A stretch of 64,000 nt of DNA from Ignavibacteriae bacterium HGW-Ignavibacteriae-2 (GTDB lineage: Bacteria > Bacteroidota > Ignavibacteria > Ignavibacteriales > Melioribacteraceae): positions 1-64,000 of the forward strand of contig PGYT01000002.1 in NCBI GenBank assembly GCA_002839805.1, given 5' to 3'. A program made the translations under genes and the position numbers. Position 1 is the first letter of the stretch; each line of letters starts with the position of its first letter. The notes under the pieces were generated by a model. It did not search any database and was not told where the DNA came from. It saw only the letters and a list, made by a program, of their open reading frames with translations. Positions 10,254 to 19,000 of the stretch are shown in pieces.

Positions 10254-10790
10254 TTAGTTATTATCGTTATTAATTAATGTTTCATTTTTTTCAGCGATAT
10301 AACTTTTAATTTGAGCTGTAACATTTGTAAGGCTAAGATTGGGACCGACAAGTTTTACTCCATCACCAGGGTTATTTTTAATAACTAATTTTCCCTCTTC
10401 GCCACCAAGCAAAAACATTTTATTCTCTGAATTAGATTCAATGAACAATAGAACTTCTTCATCTGAGTTAAAAACTGGCGTATGGGAGTATAATTCCCCA
10501 ACACCGTCAACTTCACCTCCGAGATGCGATACAACTATTGTTTTTTGACGATTACTCCCTTTTAAGTATTCATCAACAAAAACTGTAACATCTGTAACTA
10601 TTTGGGTTTTATCCTTATTCCACTCTGATTTTAGATCTACAACTTTCCCAATAATTATTGCTTCGGCCTCCGTGGACATTTGCTTAAGTTCGCTTCCTTT
10701 ATTTTGTGCATTTAATGAAATACTGATCATAAAAGAAAGGATTATGAAGAGATGATTATTATAGCATTTATCTATTGTATATAGCTTCAC
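10254..10790 (-). CDS. Small exported protein of the kind found beside matrixin-type proteases
   Basis: The protein has 178 residues. A hydrophobic signal segment ends at about residue 28 (SISLNAQ). The mature part carries a beta-rich pattern of the type EAEAIIIGKVVDLKSEW...VTVFVDEYLKG, followed by LGGEVDGVGE and VLLFIES. Similar small proteins are known to me next to matrixin-like metalloproteases in Bacteroidota, and here the gene lies 90 bases upstream of the large metzincin protein on the same strand. It could be an inhibitor, chaperone or accessory subunit; the sequence does not decide. The role is inferred from context only. Confidence 0.65.
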   Translation of the reverse strand: MKLYTIDKCYNNHLFIILSFMISISLNAQNKGSELKQMSTEAEAIIIGKVVDLKSEWNKDKTQIVTDVTVFVDEYLKGSNRQKTIVVSHLGGEVDGVGELYSHTPVFNSDEEVLLFIESNSENKMFLLGGEEGKLVIKNNPGDGVKLVGPNLSLTNVTAQIKSYIAEKNETLINNDNN

Positions 10791-11148
10791 GCAGTACCTC
10801 CTAATTAAATTCTAATAATTTTGTTCAATAGGGAGGTTTTATTGAAAACGGATAAATTAATCGATAAAAAGCGTTGTGTAATAGAAATTTATTAATGAAT
10901 GTTTTTAAGTTTTATTAATACTAGTCAATTTATCGAATGATTTGTATTACAGGAATTTAGGAATGATAAAATAAATTATTCCTTAAACCCTTAGCCCCTA
11001 CTATAAAGATGATAATACTCAAAATAAGACATTGTGTCAAGTTTTAATTTTTATAAATGAAGAATATTAAAAAGGGTATTAAAGGGAGTGAATAAAATTA
11101 AAGCAGATCGAATTGATCTGCTTTAATAATTAATAAAATAAAAATACA
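10791..11148. other. Gene-free stretch between the small exported protein and the subtilase
   Basis: This is about 360 bases of AT-rich DNA. The part next to 10790 should hold the minus-strand promoter of the exported-protein/giant-protease pair, and an AGGAGGTAC-type ribosome site precedes that start. Near 11100 it holds the subtilase terminator. No further coding sequence was recognised. Confidence 0.6.
11097..11127 (-). terminator. Terminator of the subtilase gene
   Basis: A 13-bp perfect inverted repeat (ATTAAAGCAGATC against GATCTGCTTTAAT) has a 5-base loop. It lies 22 bases after the subtilase stop codon and is followed on the minus strand by TTTTATTC. Confidence 0.85.
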
Positions 11149-12285
11149 CTATCTGTGAGCAATAGGATCAGGAGTTCCGTCGGGATCATTAACAGCAAAT
11201 CCGTCAGTGGAAACATTACCCAACAACAAAATTCCCGCAACATGTGGGGCTGCCATTGATGTTCCGTTAAAGGTAATAGTTCCTCCCCCTTTTTTAAGCG
11301 AGAGAACAGATACGCCCGGAGCGGCAAAATCTACAGGAGGATTATTATAATTACTGAATGAAGCAAATACATCCGAGGAGTTTATGGCGCTGATTGTGTA
11401 AATATTAGCTCCATTAGCTCTGGCAGGAGAGTGACTGTTTGCGTCATCACTTTCATTACCAGCGGCTAAAACAAATTTTACTCCAGTAGCGGCTGCAGCT
11501 TTTACAGCGTCATCAAGTGCCTGAGAAACAGGTCCGCCTAAACTCATATTGGCAACATCCCCGTTCGAGCCGTTTTGCGCAACATAATCGACACCGGCAA
11601 TAACTCCTGAATAACTACCTGAACCAGAATTATCTAAAACTCTTACAGCAACTACTGTAGCGCCTGCAGCTACTCCTACTACGTCCAAATTGTTGTCTAT
11701 AGCGGCGATTGTTCCTGCTACATGAGTACCATGACCATTGCCGTCATCAGGACTGTCTTTGCCGCGAGCAACGAAATTGGCACTTCTAGATAAATCAACA
11801 TTTAAATCCTGATTCGTAAGATCTACACCCGAATCAATAATCCATACGGTTTTGCCCACACCGTTGCCAGCGCCTCCGACTCTTGTTATACCCCAGGGAG
11901 TTGTCTGTGTAGTTGTCCCACCGCCGGGTTTGCCTTTATCCGCAGGCGGAGCAAGTGTAATAATTTTATCTTCTTCTATATATTTGACCCTAGGATCATT
12001 TTTCAGTTTTTGAATGGCATTTGATGACATTCTGGATGAAAATCCTTTTATACTGTTTTTGTATATAAATCCGATTTCTGCTGTATGTTGTTTTGCGACA
12101 TCCGACGCGACATCGGGAACTCTTTGAATATTATCATTGAGTACAATAATGTAATTCTTAACGACATCTTTATTAAGAAATGCATTATCGTTTTCGGGAG
12201 AGATTGGACTATCGGAAACGTTACAGGCATATACTAAAAACACCAGCATAACAGGAAAGATAAATCTGGAAATGTTTTTCTTCAA
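11149..12285 (-). CDS. Subtilisin-like serine protease lipoprotein (S8 family) with I9 prodomain
   Basis: The protein has 378 residues. A lipoprotein signal peptide (FLVYAC) is followed by an inhibitor-I9-type propeptide (about 40-105, with YIIVLND and VKYIEED). The S8 catalytic domain has Asp in WIIDSGVD, His in GHGTHVAGT and Ser in GTSMAAPHVAG. The tail (DGTPDPIAHR) is typical of Bacteroidota S8 proteases and there is no T9SS domain. It should be exported, self-processed and lipid-anchored. The start is TTG with GAGGAG 8 bases upstream. A perfect hairpin terminator follows, so it is probably monocistronic. Confidence 0.93.
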   Translation of the reverse strand: MKKNISRFIFPVMLVFLVYACNVSDSPISPENDNAFLNKDVVKNYIIVLNDNIQRVPDVASDVAKQHTAEIGFIYKNSIKGFSSRMSSNAIQKLKNDPRVKYIEEDKIITLAPPADKGKPGGGTTTQTTPWGITRVGGAGNGVGKTVWIIDSGVDLTNQDLNVDLSRSANFVARGKDSPDDGNGHGTHVAGTIAAIDNNLDVVGVAAGATVVAVRVLDNSGSGSYSGVIAGVDYVAQNGSNGDVANMSLGGPVSQALDDAVKAAAATGVKFVLAAGNESDDANSHSPARANGANIYTISAINSSDVFASFSNYNNPPVDFAAPGVSVLSLKKGGGTITFNGTSMAAPHVAGILLLGNVSTDGFAVNDPDGTPDPIAHR

Positions 12286-12742
12286 AATTAAATCTCCTCG
12301 ATGATGATTAAGATTACTTGAATATACGTCCTAAATTATAAAAAGACAAGCAGGCTTATTATTTAAGTAATCTAAAAAAATCAACACGAATAAATTAATT
12401 CTTTTTAACCGTTTGGGAATTGGACAATTATTCGCAAATAAATTCAAATGAAAACGGGGGATTTAACAGAACAATAAGTCATATTGAATTAAGAAGTGTT
12501 TTTGGCAGTTTTAAATAACCGTAAAGTTAAAGAATGAATACTGATTCTCTAGTCTTTTGATTTAATATTACAATAAATTTAAATATAACGACCGAGCAGT
12601 GAGGTACAGTTTCAGTTTACCGAATATTTCACAAAACATAAAAACCAAATAATCTATTTTAATTTTAGTATTCCAACAAAAAATCAAAACAAAAACTCAT
12701 TCCACTTTGTCCATTAAATTTTGTCCTCAGGCACGGTCATAT
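12286..12742. other. Gene-free stretch between subtilase and acetyltransferase
   Basis: This is about 460 bases, very AT-rich. It should contain the minus-strand promoter of the subtilase in its left part. I see no ORF with a ribosome site, no strong hairpin and no recognisable RNA. Confidence 0.5.
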
Positions 12743-13294
12743 TCATTTTACGTTTAAAAGTGTAAACACGACGGTATTTAAAATTTTTCCTTCTTCTGAT
12801 TTGTTATGTCCTAGATCAATAGTTTTAACAAAACCATTTTTTAGCATTAGCCTTATGGATTTAATATTTCGGGGATCAACTTCTCCATCTATTTTGTTGA
12901 GTCCCATGGTATTGAAACCGTATTCTAAAACCTCACTTAATGCTTCCTGCATTAAACCTTTTCCCTGATATTCAGGTAAAAGTTCAAAACCAATTTCGGC
13001 TTGGTTTTTGTTCTCCAATATTTTCCACAGACATATTGTCCCTATCAATTTGTTTTCATGTTTTGGTGCAAGAGCCCAATAAATCCATTCGTTATTTTTA
13101 ATACCTTTATTTATTTTTGTAATAAATTTGCCCGCTTCATCCAAAGTTTTAGCAAGCGGTCTGTCCAAAAATTCCGAAATTTCAGCATTGGAGCGAATCG
13201 AAAATATTTCGTTCAGGTCCGAAACTTTAAGTTGGCGCAGGATAAGCCGTTTTGATTCTAATTGCGGAAATGGCATAAAGTTTTTATTGATCAA
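12743..13294 (-). CDS. GNAT acetyltransferase of the RimJ/RimL type
   Basis: The protein has 183 residues. The N-terminus LESKRLILRQLKVSDLNEIF is the classic opening of the RimJ/RimL Gcn5-related family. The acetyl-CoA-binding region is visible as ELLPEYQGKGLMQEAL (Q/RxxGxG/A type), followed by EVDPRNIKSIRLMLKNGF. It probably acetylates a protein N-terminus or a small molecule; the substrate cannot be read. The start chosen is TTG with AGGGA upstream. An ATG six codons later (13276) also precedes the domain but has a poorer ribosome site. It follows the esterase gene on the same strand. Confidence 0.85.
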   Translation of the reverse strand: MINKNFMPFPQLESKRLILRQLKVSDLNEIFSIRSNAEISEFLDRPLAKTLDEAGKFITKINKGIKNNEWIYWALAPKHENKLIGTICLWKILENKNQAEIGFELLPEYQGKGLMQEALSEVLEYGFNTMGLNKIDGEVDPRNIKSIRLMLKNGFVKTIDLGHNKSEEGKILNTVVFTLLNVK

Positions 13295-13324
13295 TTAAAT
13301 ATTCCCTAAATACATGATAAAAAG

Positions 13325-13337
13325 TGTGCTAAGCACA
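13325..13337 (-). terminator. Small palindrome, possible weak terminator after the esterase
   Basis: TGTGCT-A-AGCACA is a 13-base palindrome just after the esterase stop. On the minus strand it is followed by CTTTTTATC. The stem is short, so it may be a weak terminator or an operator for the acetyltransferase gene. Confidence 0.35.
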
Positions 13338-13353
13338 ATTGATTTTCAGAATT

Positions 13354-14181
13354 CTATTTCGTCTTAATTTGTTCCGAAATTTTTTTCACGTGTTCTAACA
13401 ACAAAGGGAATGCGGGTTCTTTCATATCATGTCCGTAACCTTCTAATTCAAAAAGTTTTATGTTTTCATGTCCAGTGATTTTCATCATTCGCTGAAAGTA
13501 AACATTCTCTTCATATCTTCCGAGCAACTCTAATTCCCGATCACCTGTAATTAAAATTATAGGCGGCGCGTCAGCTCTAACATGATACAGCGGTGCGTAT
13601 TCGTCAATGACCGGTCTGGTGCCTGGAATTCCCCTTTCTTCCCTAATTGTAAAATGAGTAATTGTATGTCCGCTAAATGGAATTAAACCGGCAATTGAGT
13701 TCGCGTCAATATCAAAATTTGAAAGCCACTTTTTATCAAGACCAATCATGCTTGCTAAATATCCGCCGGCGGAATGTCCCGAAATAAATATTAGACTCGA
13801 ATCCCCGCCGTAGCTTTTAATGTTTTTGAAAACCCAAGCCACAGAAGCTGCTGCGTCTTGAATATATAAGGGACAATTTACTTTAGGATACAACCGATAA
13901 TTTACTCCCACTATGCATAGCCCCTTGTCTTTAAGTGCAGCCGGAATTTCTTTTTCTCCACTTGTTAAGCCCCCACCATGAAACCATACAATTGTAGAGA
14001 AGTTTTTAATATTTAACGGATAGTAGATATCGAGCAGACATCGTTCGTTGATATATAACTCAGATTTATTAGCTTCTGCATCGTAATAATGAATATTATA
14101 ATCGGTCTTATATTCGGATTGCTGAGCAGTAACGTTGCAATGAAATATTAATACAAAAAAATACAATATTGTTTTATTCAA
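13354..14181 (-). CDS. Exported alpha/beta-hydrolase (esterase/lipase family)
   Basis: The protein has 275 residues. It starts with a signal peptide (about 1-19, ending VTAQQ). The oxyanion-hole motif HGGG occurs in VWFHGGGLTSGEK and the nucleophile elbow GHSAGG in FISGHSAGGYLAS. The acid is likely in LITGDREL and the catalytic His in LEGYGHDM. This pattern matches the HGGG-type esterase group (BD-FAE/acetylxylan esterase-like). The exported location suggests deacetylation of polysaccharide or peptides, but the substrate is not identifiable. The start is TTG with only a weak ribosome site. Confidence 0.87.
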   Translation of the reverse strand: MNKTILYFFVLIFHCNVTAQQSEYKTDYNIHYYDAEANKSELYINERCLLDIYYPLNIKNFSTIVWFHGGGLTSGEKEIPAALKDKGLCIVGVNYRLYPKVNCPLYIQDAAASVAWVFKNIKSYGGDSSLIFISGHSAGGYLASMIGLDKKWLSNFDIDANSIAGLIPFSGHTITHFTIREERGIPGTRPVIDEYAPLYHVRADAPPIILITGDRELELLGRYEENVYFQRMMKITGHENIKLFELEGYGHDMKEPAFPLLLEHVKKISEQIKTK

Positions 14182-14624
14182 TTTGGGGTTTCCATTTTAT
14201 ACTGTTTTCTGAGGCAAAATTATGTGCAATTAACTTAGAAACAAAACTACAATTATTTATGAAAAACTCAATTTATTATTAATGTTTTACACAAATAAAG
14301 TGAGTCCGCAGATTTGTTTATTGCTTCAAAAAAATATTAAATAACGAATTATTAAATTGATTATGGAAATCAACTTATTCAAAAAACAAAATTGCGCATT
14401 TAATTACTATTATGTAGTTTTGGTGCGTGTGATTTGCGCGAAATATGCAATATTTCCCCGCGGTAAATTTCACATCAAGTGGAGAGTCATTTATTTCTCC
14501 ATAAAAGTCTTTCAAAAGACTTTTTATTAAGTAAAAATTGGCAGTTCATTTAAGAGTTTTGTTTTTGCAGTTTCTTTAAGGCTCTGCTCAATTGAAATCA
14601 TTATTTATTAGGAGTATCTGTATC
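14182..14624. other. Divergent promoter region and long leader of the first cold-shock gene
   Basis: This is about 440 bases between the esterase (minus) and the first csp gene (plus). Part must be the minus-strand promoter of the esterase; the rest may be a long 5' leader for csp, as is usual for cspA-type genes. A short hairpin-like segment, AAAAGTCTTTCAAAAGACTTTT, spans about 14504-14525. No coding sequence was seen. Confidence 0.5.
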
Positions 14625-14837
14625 ATGGCAGAACGCAGTCAAGGAACTGTAAAATGGTTTAACAGTTCAAAAGGTTTTGGATTCATTCAACAAGAAAATG
14701 GTGAAGATGTTTTTGTTCACTATCAATCAATTATTTCTGATGGATTCAAAAACCTGGAAGAAGGTCAAAAGGTTGAATTCACTGTTTCTCAAGGTCAAAA
14801 AGGACCTCAAGCCGGCGACGTAAAAGTAATAAAATAA
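14625..14837 (+). CDS. Cold-shock domain protein, copy 1
   Basis: The protein has 70 residues and is a single OB-fold cold-shock domain with RNP1 KGFGFIQQ and RNP2 DVFVHY. It binds single-stranded RNA/DNA and acts as an RNA chaperone. An in-frame upstream ATG at 14592 exists, but AGGAG at 14610-14614 sits just before the ATG at 14625, and the second copy starts at the equivalent codon, so 14625 is chosen. It is 65/70 identical to copy 2, which begins 280 bases downstream. Each copy has its own terminator. Confidence 0.95.
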   Translation: MAERSQGTVKWFNSSKGFGFIQQENGEDVFVHYQSIISDGFKNLEEGQKVEFTVSQGQKGPQAGDVKVIK

Positions 14838-14856
14838 AATTAGTTTTATTTTTGCA

Positions 14857-14880
14857 AAGCTCCCTTACGGGAGCTTGATT
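14857..14880 (+). terminator. Terminator after csp copy 1
   Basis: An 8-bp stem AAGCTCCC / GGGAGCTT has a TTAC loop, followed by GATTTATTTG. It begins 20 bases after the stop codon. Confidence 0.8.
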
Positions 14881-15115
14881 TATTTGTTAACAATATTAGA
14901 GTGCAATATTTTTCTATTTATAAAATCTTTTCCATTCTATTTCCATTCATTTGTCTTTATAAATTAACGGTCGACAAATTTTATCCTAAAATGGAAATTT
15001 TAAGGAAAAAATAAATATTTATAAATAACAGATATATACTTTAAATAATATTGTTTTTACACTATATTATTGTGTTGTATTTTTTAATTATTATTTTTTT
15101 AGGAGTACCAGTATT

Positions 15116-15328
15116 ATGGCAGAACGCAGTCAAGGAACTGTAAAATGGTTTAACAGTTCAAAAGGTTTTGGTTTCATTCAACAAGAAAATGGCGAAGACG
15201 TTTTTGTTCACTATCAATCAATTGTTTCTGATGGATTTAAAAATCTTGAAGAAGGTCAAAAAGTTGAGTTCACTATTACACAAGGTCAAAAAGGTCCACA
15301 GGCGAGTGAAGTTAAAGTAATTAAATAA
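15116..15328 (+). CDS. Cold-shock domain protein, copy 2
   Basis: This 70-residue cold-shock protein has the same RNP1 and RNP2 motifs as copy 1 and differs at only five positions (for example SIV for SII, TITQ for TVSQ). The first 56 coding bases and the ribosome site AGGAGTA are the same in both copies, so the pair is a recent tandem duplication or is kept alike by conversion. An AT-rich leader of about 235 bases separates it from the first terminator, so it probably has its own promoter. Confidence 0.95.
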   Translation: MAERSQGTVKWFNSSKGFGFIQQENGEDVFVHYQSIVSDGFKNLEEGQKVEFTITQGQKGPQASEVKVIK

Positions 15329-15344
15329 GAATATAAATTTCTTA

Positions 15345-15377
15345 TTAAAAAAAAGCTCCTTTTACGGAGCTTTTTTT
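15345..15377. terminator. Bidirectional terminator between csp copy 2 and the aldo/keto reductase
   Basis: The AGCTCC / GGAGCT stem is extended by an A run on the left and a T run on the right, with loop TTTTAC. The symmetric A and T runs suit termination of csp from the plus strand and of the convergent reductase gene from the minus strand. Confidence 0.85.
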
Positions 15378-15446
15378 GTTTCTGCAGTATTTCTCTATTC
15401 AGTCAATAATCCAACCAATCTGTTTTTTTCTGATAATAGGTTTTAC

Positions 15447-16442
15447 TTATTCTCTGAAATCATTTTCCGGGATCGGTTTGTTGTCAAGCACTTCCTCAAT
15501 TTTCAACATTACATCATCGGTTAATTTTGAAACAACATTTATTGCCGACATATTTTGTTTCACCTGATTCGGATTTGACGCACCTGTAATAACACTGCTT
15601 ACATTAGTATTTTTTAAACACCAGGCCAAACCCATATCCGCCTGACTGATTCCTAATTCATCGGCAAGAGGTTTAAGTTTTTTTACTTTTTCAATTTTTT
15701 CTTTTCCGGCTTCACTTAGAACTATATTTTTAAGCCACTCATAGTTAGCAAGATTAATTCTGCTATTATCGGGAATACCATTGTTATATTTTCCCGTTAT
15801 CACTCCACTTGCCAATGGACTCCATATAGTTGTACCCAGACCAACCAAATCATATAATGGCAAATACTCTTTTTCAATTTTTTCTCTTTTAAACATATTG
15901 TATTCGGGCTGTTCCATTAATGGTGGTATAAGGTGTTCGTTTTTGGCGATATAATAAGCCTGTAATATTTGTTCAGCTCTCCACTCGCTTGTGCCCCAGT
16001 ATAACGCTTTACCCTGATTTATTAAACTGTTCATCGCCCACACTGTTTCTTCAATAGGCGTGTGAATATCGGGACGGTGACAATAAATTAAATCCACGTA
16101 ATCCATTTGCAGTCTTTTTAGAGCCGCGTTACATCCTTCAAAAATATGTTTGCGGGATAAACCTCTGTCATTAGGTCCTTTTCCTCCCCAAAATATTTTT
16201 GTGGAAATTATAAGGTCGCTTCTTTTCCATCCGGTTTTTTTTACAACTTCGCCCATAATTATTTCGGCATTTCCACCTGCGTAAGCTTCCGCATTATCGA
16301 AAAAATTTACTCCGGCGTCAAAAGCTTCTTTCATACATTGATAAGCTATGTTGGTGTCGAACTGTTCATGAAAAGTAACCCATGCGCCATAGGATAAAGC
16401 AGATATTTTAAGTCCCGATTTTCCTAAAAATCTATATTCCAT
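15447..16442 (-). CDS. Aldo/keto reductase (Kv-beta / YghZ-like subfamily)
   Basis: The protein has 331 residues. The TIM-barrel aldo/keto reductase signature is visible: FFDNAEAYAGG (catalytic Asp/Tyr region), LIISTKIFWGG (Lys), YVDLIYCHRPD (His) and a C-terminal NADPH-binding segment SSVITGASNPNQVKQNM. The start MEYRFLGKSGLKIS resembles Kv-channel beta-like reductases. It should reduce carbonyl compounds with NADPH; the substrate is unknown. ATG 16442 is preferred over an upstream TTG at 16457 because GAGAGGG lies 5 bases before it. It is convergent with the csp genes. Confidence 0.9.
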   Translation of the reverse strand: MEYRFLGKSGLKISALSYGAWVTFHEQFDTNIAYQCMKEAFDAGVNFFDNAEAYAGGNAEIIMGEVVKKTGWKRSDLIISTKIFWGGKGPNDRGLSRKHIFEGCNAALKRLQMDYVDLIYCHRPDIHTPIEETVWAMNSLINQGKALYWGTSEWRAEQILQAYYIAKNEHLIPPLMEQPEYNMFKREKIEKEYLPLYDLVGLGTTIWSPLASGVITGKYNNGIPDNSRINLANYEWLKNIVLSEAGKEKIEKVKKLKPLADELGISQADMGLAWCLKNTNVSSVITGASNPNQVKQNMSAINVVSKLTDDVMLKIEEVLDNKPIPENDFRE

Positions 16443-16518
16443 TTTTCCCTCTCGCAATTATTTAAATTATACGCAACATATTCAGACAAACTGATAATAT
16501 TCAATAATAATTATTGAT

Positions 16519-17214
16519 TTAGCTTAAATCCAAGATTTTCTTTACGTCTTTGTCCCTGCCCATCATAACGAGTTTGTCTGATTCTTCTATTACCGTTGTA
16601 GCTGTGGGGACACCATAAATTCTTTCCTTAACTATCTGTCCGCCTGTCTCTTCGTCGTCTATTTTATACTGTCTTTTTATGGTAATTAAGTTCACATTGA
16701 ATCTCAGTCTCAGATCAATTTCCTGAATCGATTTTCCAATAAAGTCTTTAGGTGTTTTAATCTGAACTATTGTATAATCGTCTCCAAGCTCTATATAATC
16801 GAGCACATCTTCATTTATTAAACTTGTGGATACCTTAGCGGCAATTTCCAGTTCAGGATTAATTATTTGGTGAATTCCAAGTTTCTGAAGAATAGTTTCC
16901 TGAATTTTTGATGAAGCGCGAGCTATAATTTTTTTAACACCCATTTTTAGCAACAACACAGATGTAAGTATTGTACTTTCAAAATTTGTTCCGATTGAAA
17001 CAATTACCGCGTCAACTTTATCCAGCCCCAATGATCTTAAAGCTTTCTCATCAGTAGAATCTAGACGCACAGCGTAAGTAACTTTGTCTTTAATCTCTTC
17101 AATTACATCCATATCCTGGTCAATGGCAACGACTTCGGCATTTCTTTCTGCCAAAGAAATAGCGACGCTCCAGCCGAAATCACCTAATCCAATAACTGCA
17201 AATTTTTTATTCAT
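16519..17214 (-). CDS. TrkA/KtrA-type potassium channel gating subunit
   Basis: The 231-residue cytoplasmic RCK protein has a Rossmann nucleotide-binding half with GLGDFG at residues 9-14 and VVAID at the end of the second strand, where the acidic residue binds NAD/ATP ribose. A TrkA_C ligand domain covers about residues 145-230. It gates the TrkH/KtrB-type pore encoded immediately upstream (12 bases apart). It is the last gene of an ion-homeostasis operon with antiporters and an MscS channel. TrkA_C domains of relatives bind c-di-AMP; whether this one does cannot be read. Confidence 0.92.
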   Translation of the reverse strand: MNKKFAVIGLGDFGWSVAISLAERNAEVVAIDQDMDVIEEIKDKVTYAVRLDSTDEKALRSLGLDKVDAVIVSIGTNFESTILTSVLLLKMGVKKIIARASSKIQETILQKLGIHQIINPELEIAAKVSTSLINEDVLDYIELGDDYTIVQIKTPKDFIGKSIQEIDLRLRFNVNLITIKRQYKIDDEETGGQIVKERIYGVPTATTVIEESDKLVMMGRDKDVKKILDLS

Positions 17215-17226
17215 AACTGAACTCCA

Positions 17227-18984
17227 TTACAAAATTGAAATATTTTCGCTCGGAAAATCATAATTCGGTTGTTCTTTGGGTTTCATAATACTGTAAATAA
17301 ATGCTAGCGGACCGACTCTTCCAATGAACATCAGAAAAGTTATAACAAGTTTTCCGCTATCTGTTAAAGATCCTGTAATACCACGAGACAATCCAACAGT
17401 TCCGAAAGCGCTGAATGACTCGAACATAATATCTATAAGGTTTTTATTTTCAGAAATTGTTAAAAACAATATTCCCGCCGAAATTATACCTATGCTGAAA
17501 AATGTTTTAATAAAAGCTTTTAAAATTATTTCACGCGGTATTGTGCGGTTTCCAATAGTTACATGCTTTTGATTTCGCAGAATTGACATTGTACCTAAAA
17601 TCATAATTGCGAATGTAGTAGTTTTAATACCGCCTCCGGTACCTCCCGGCGAAGCCCCTACAAACATAAGAAATAAAACAAACAGGGAAGTTGTTAATCC
17701 TGTTTTAGCAAAATCAATCGTATTAAAACCAGCCGTTCGAGATGTAACAGATTGGAAATACGAAGCGTGTATTTTTTGCGCTTCGTCTAGTCCGGACAAC
17801 GAATATCTCAATTCTAACAGATAAAAAACCACAGTGCCAGAAACTATTAGCGCCAGTGTTGTAATCACAATTATTCTTGTCTGAATAGAAAAACGTTTTT
17901 GAGAAGCAGGTAATTTTGTCCAGATTCGTTTTGACCACAAGCTCATTATCGTTGGGAATCCTATACCGCCCAAAATAATTAAAATGGAAATTGTGGTTGT
18001 AAATAGATAATTGGAAATAACGAGGTTATCCATTAGGTTCAAGGTAAAGAGCGAGAATCCCGCATTACAGAAAGCTGAAACGGAATGAAATATTGAAATA
18101 AAAATGGCCGCGCCAACATCGTCATAATTTTGATGAATGCTAAAAAACAAAATGGCCGCGCCTAAAAGTTCGATTACAAATGTAGTGACTGTTAAAAAAG
18201 ATATAACTTTCGTAATAGCGCCAATGTTTTCCTCATCGAGAAGATCATGCAGAATAATACTTTCTTTAATCCCCAATCCACCGGAAAGGAAAATCGCAAA
18301 GAAAGTTGTAAAAGTCATTAATCCTAATCCGCCGATCTGAAATAAAAGCAATATCACTATCTGTCCGAAAGAAGTGAAGTAAGTGGCGGTATCCTGCGTA
18401 ATTAATCCCGTTACACACACCGCACTTGTTGAGGTGAAAACAGCGTCCACTACACTAATGCCTCCGTTTACAGTAGCGGCAGGTAATAATAATAAAAGGG
18501 CACCGATTGTTATAGTCGCTAAAAAACTTAAAATAAATAACCGTGACGGATGAATTTTAGACTGCAGAATGTTTTTATTATAACGGAGACCCCCTAAAAT
18601 TAGTCCGATAATTATAATAATCTGGGCGAATAAAATATATAGATAGGCTATATCTTTAAAGTGAAGCACATTGCCAATCTTTTCAACAAAACTATAATCG
18701 AAGAATGAAAGAATCAGTTCGGCAAAAATAAAAGCTAAAATTATAAGTTCAATTTTATGTGATTTGATGTACTCCTTTTTGCTTTCTGATATAAAAAAAT
18801 GAAGAATCTGATAAAGAATAAATACTATAACAACACCCAGAGAAATATAGTGGAGAATTACAGCGTCTTCCCTGCTAAACTTAAATCCATATTCTATTAT
18901 TATTGCTCCTAAGCCGAGCGCACTGGTAATAAATATTAAAATACGCGAAAGTTTAACAATCCAGTTTATTTTTTCTTTTTTCAT
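17227..18984 (-). CDS. TrkH/KtrB-family potassium uptake membrane protein
   Basis: The 585-residue integral membrane protein has four M1-P-M2 repeats. The pore-loop glycines are seen in SAVCVTGLIT, SAFCNAGFSL, TSRTAGFNTI and FGTVGLSRG. An extra N-terminal stretch of about 130 residues holds four or five hydrophobic helices that are not part of the core family, making it longer than a usual KtrB (about 450). It should form the K+-translocating subunit with the TrkA-like protein encoded just downstream. It lies 16 bases from the MscS gene, so co-transcription is likely. Confidence 0.92.
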   Translation of the reverse strand: MKKEKINWIVKLSRILIFITSALGLGAIIIEYGFKFSREDAVILHYISLGVVIVFILYQILHFFISESKKEYIKSHKIELIILAFIFAELILSFFDYSFVEKIGNVLHFKDIAYLYILFAQIIIIIGLILGGLRYNKNILQSKIHPSRLFILSFLATITIGALLLLLPAATVNGGISVVDAVFTSTSAVCVTGLITQDTATYFTSFGQIVILLLFQIGGLGLMTFTTFFAIFLSGGLGIKESIILHDLLDEENIGAITKVISFLTVTTFVIELLGAAILFFSIHQNYDDVGAAIFISIFHSVSAFCNAGFSLFTLNLMDNLVISNYLFTTTISILIILGGIGFPTIMSLWSKRIWTKLPASQKRFSIQTRIIVITTLALIVSGTVVFYLLELRYSLSGLDEAQKIHASYFQSVTSRTAGFNTIDFAKTGLTTSLFVLFLMFVGASPGGTGGGIKTTTFAIMILGTMSILRNQKHVTIGNRTIPREIILKAFIKTFFSIGIISAGILFLTISENKNLIDIMFESFSAFGTVGLSRGITGSLTDSGKLVITFLMFIGRVGPLAFIYSIMKPKEQPNYDFPSENISIL

Positions 18985-19000
18985 TTGTATACGATAATTT

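Noticed and set aside
11130-11327. A 65-residue ORF overlapping the subtilase end
   Set aside because: It is out of frame with the clear S8 catalytic Ser region and has no ribosome site of its own.
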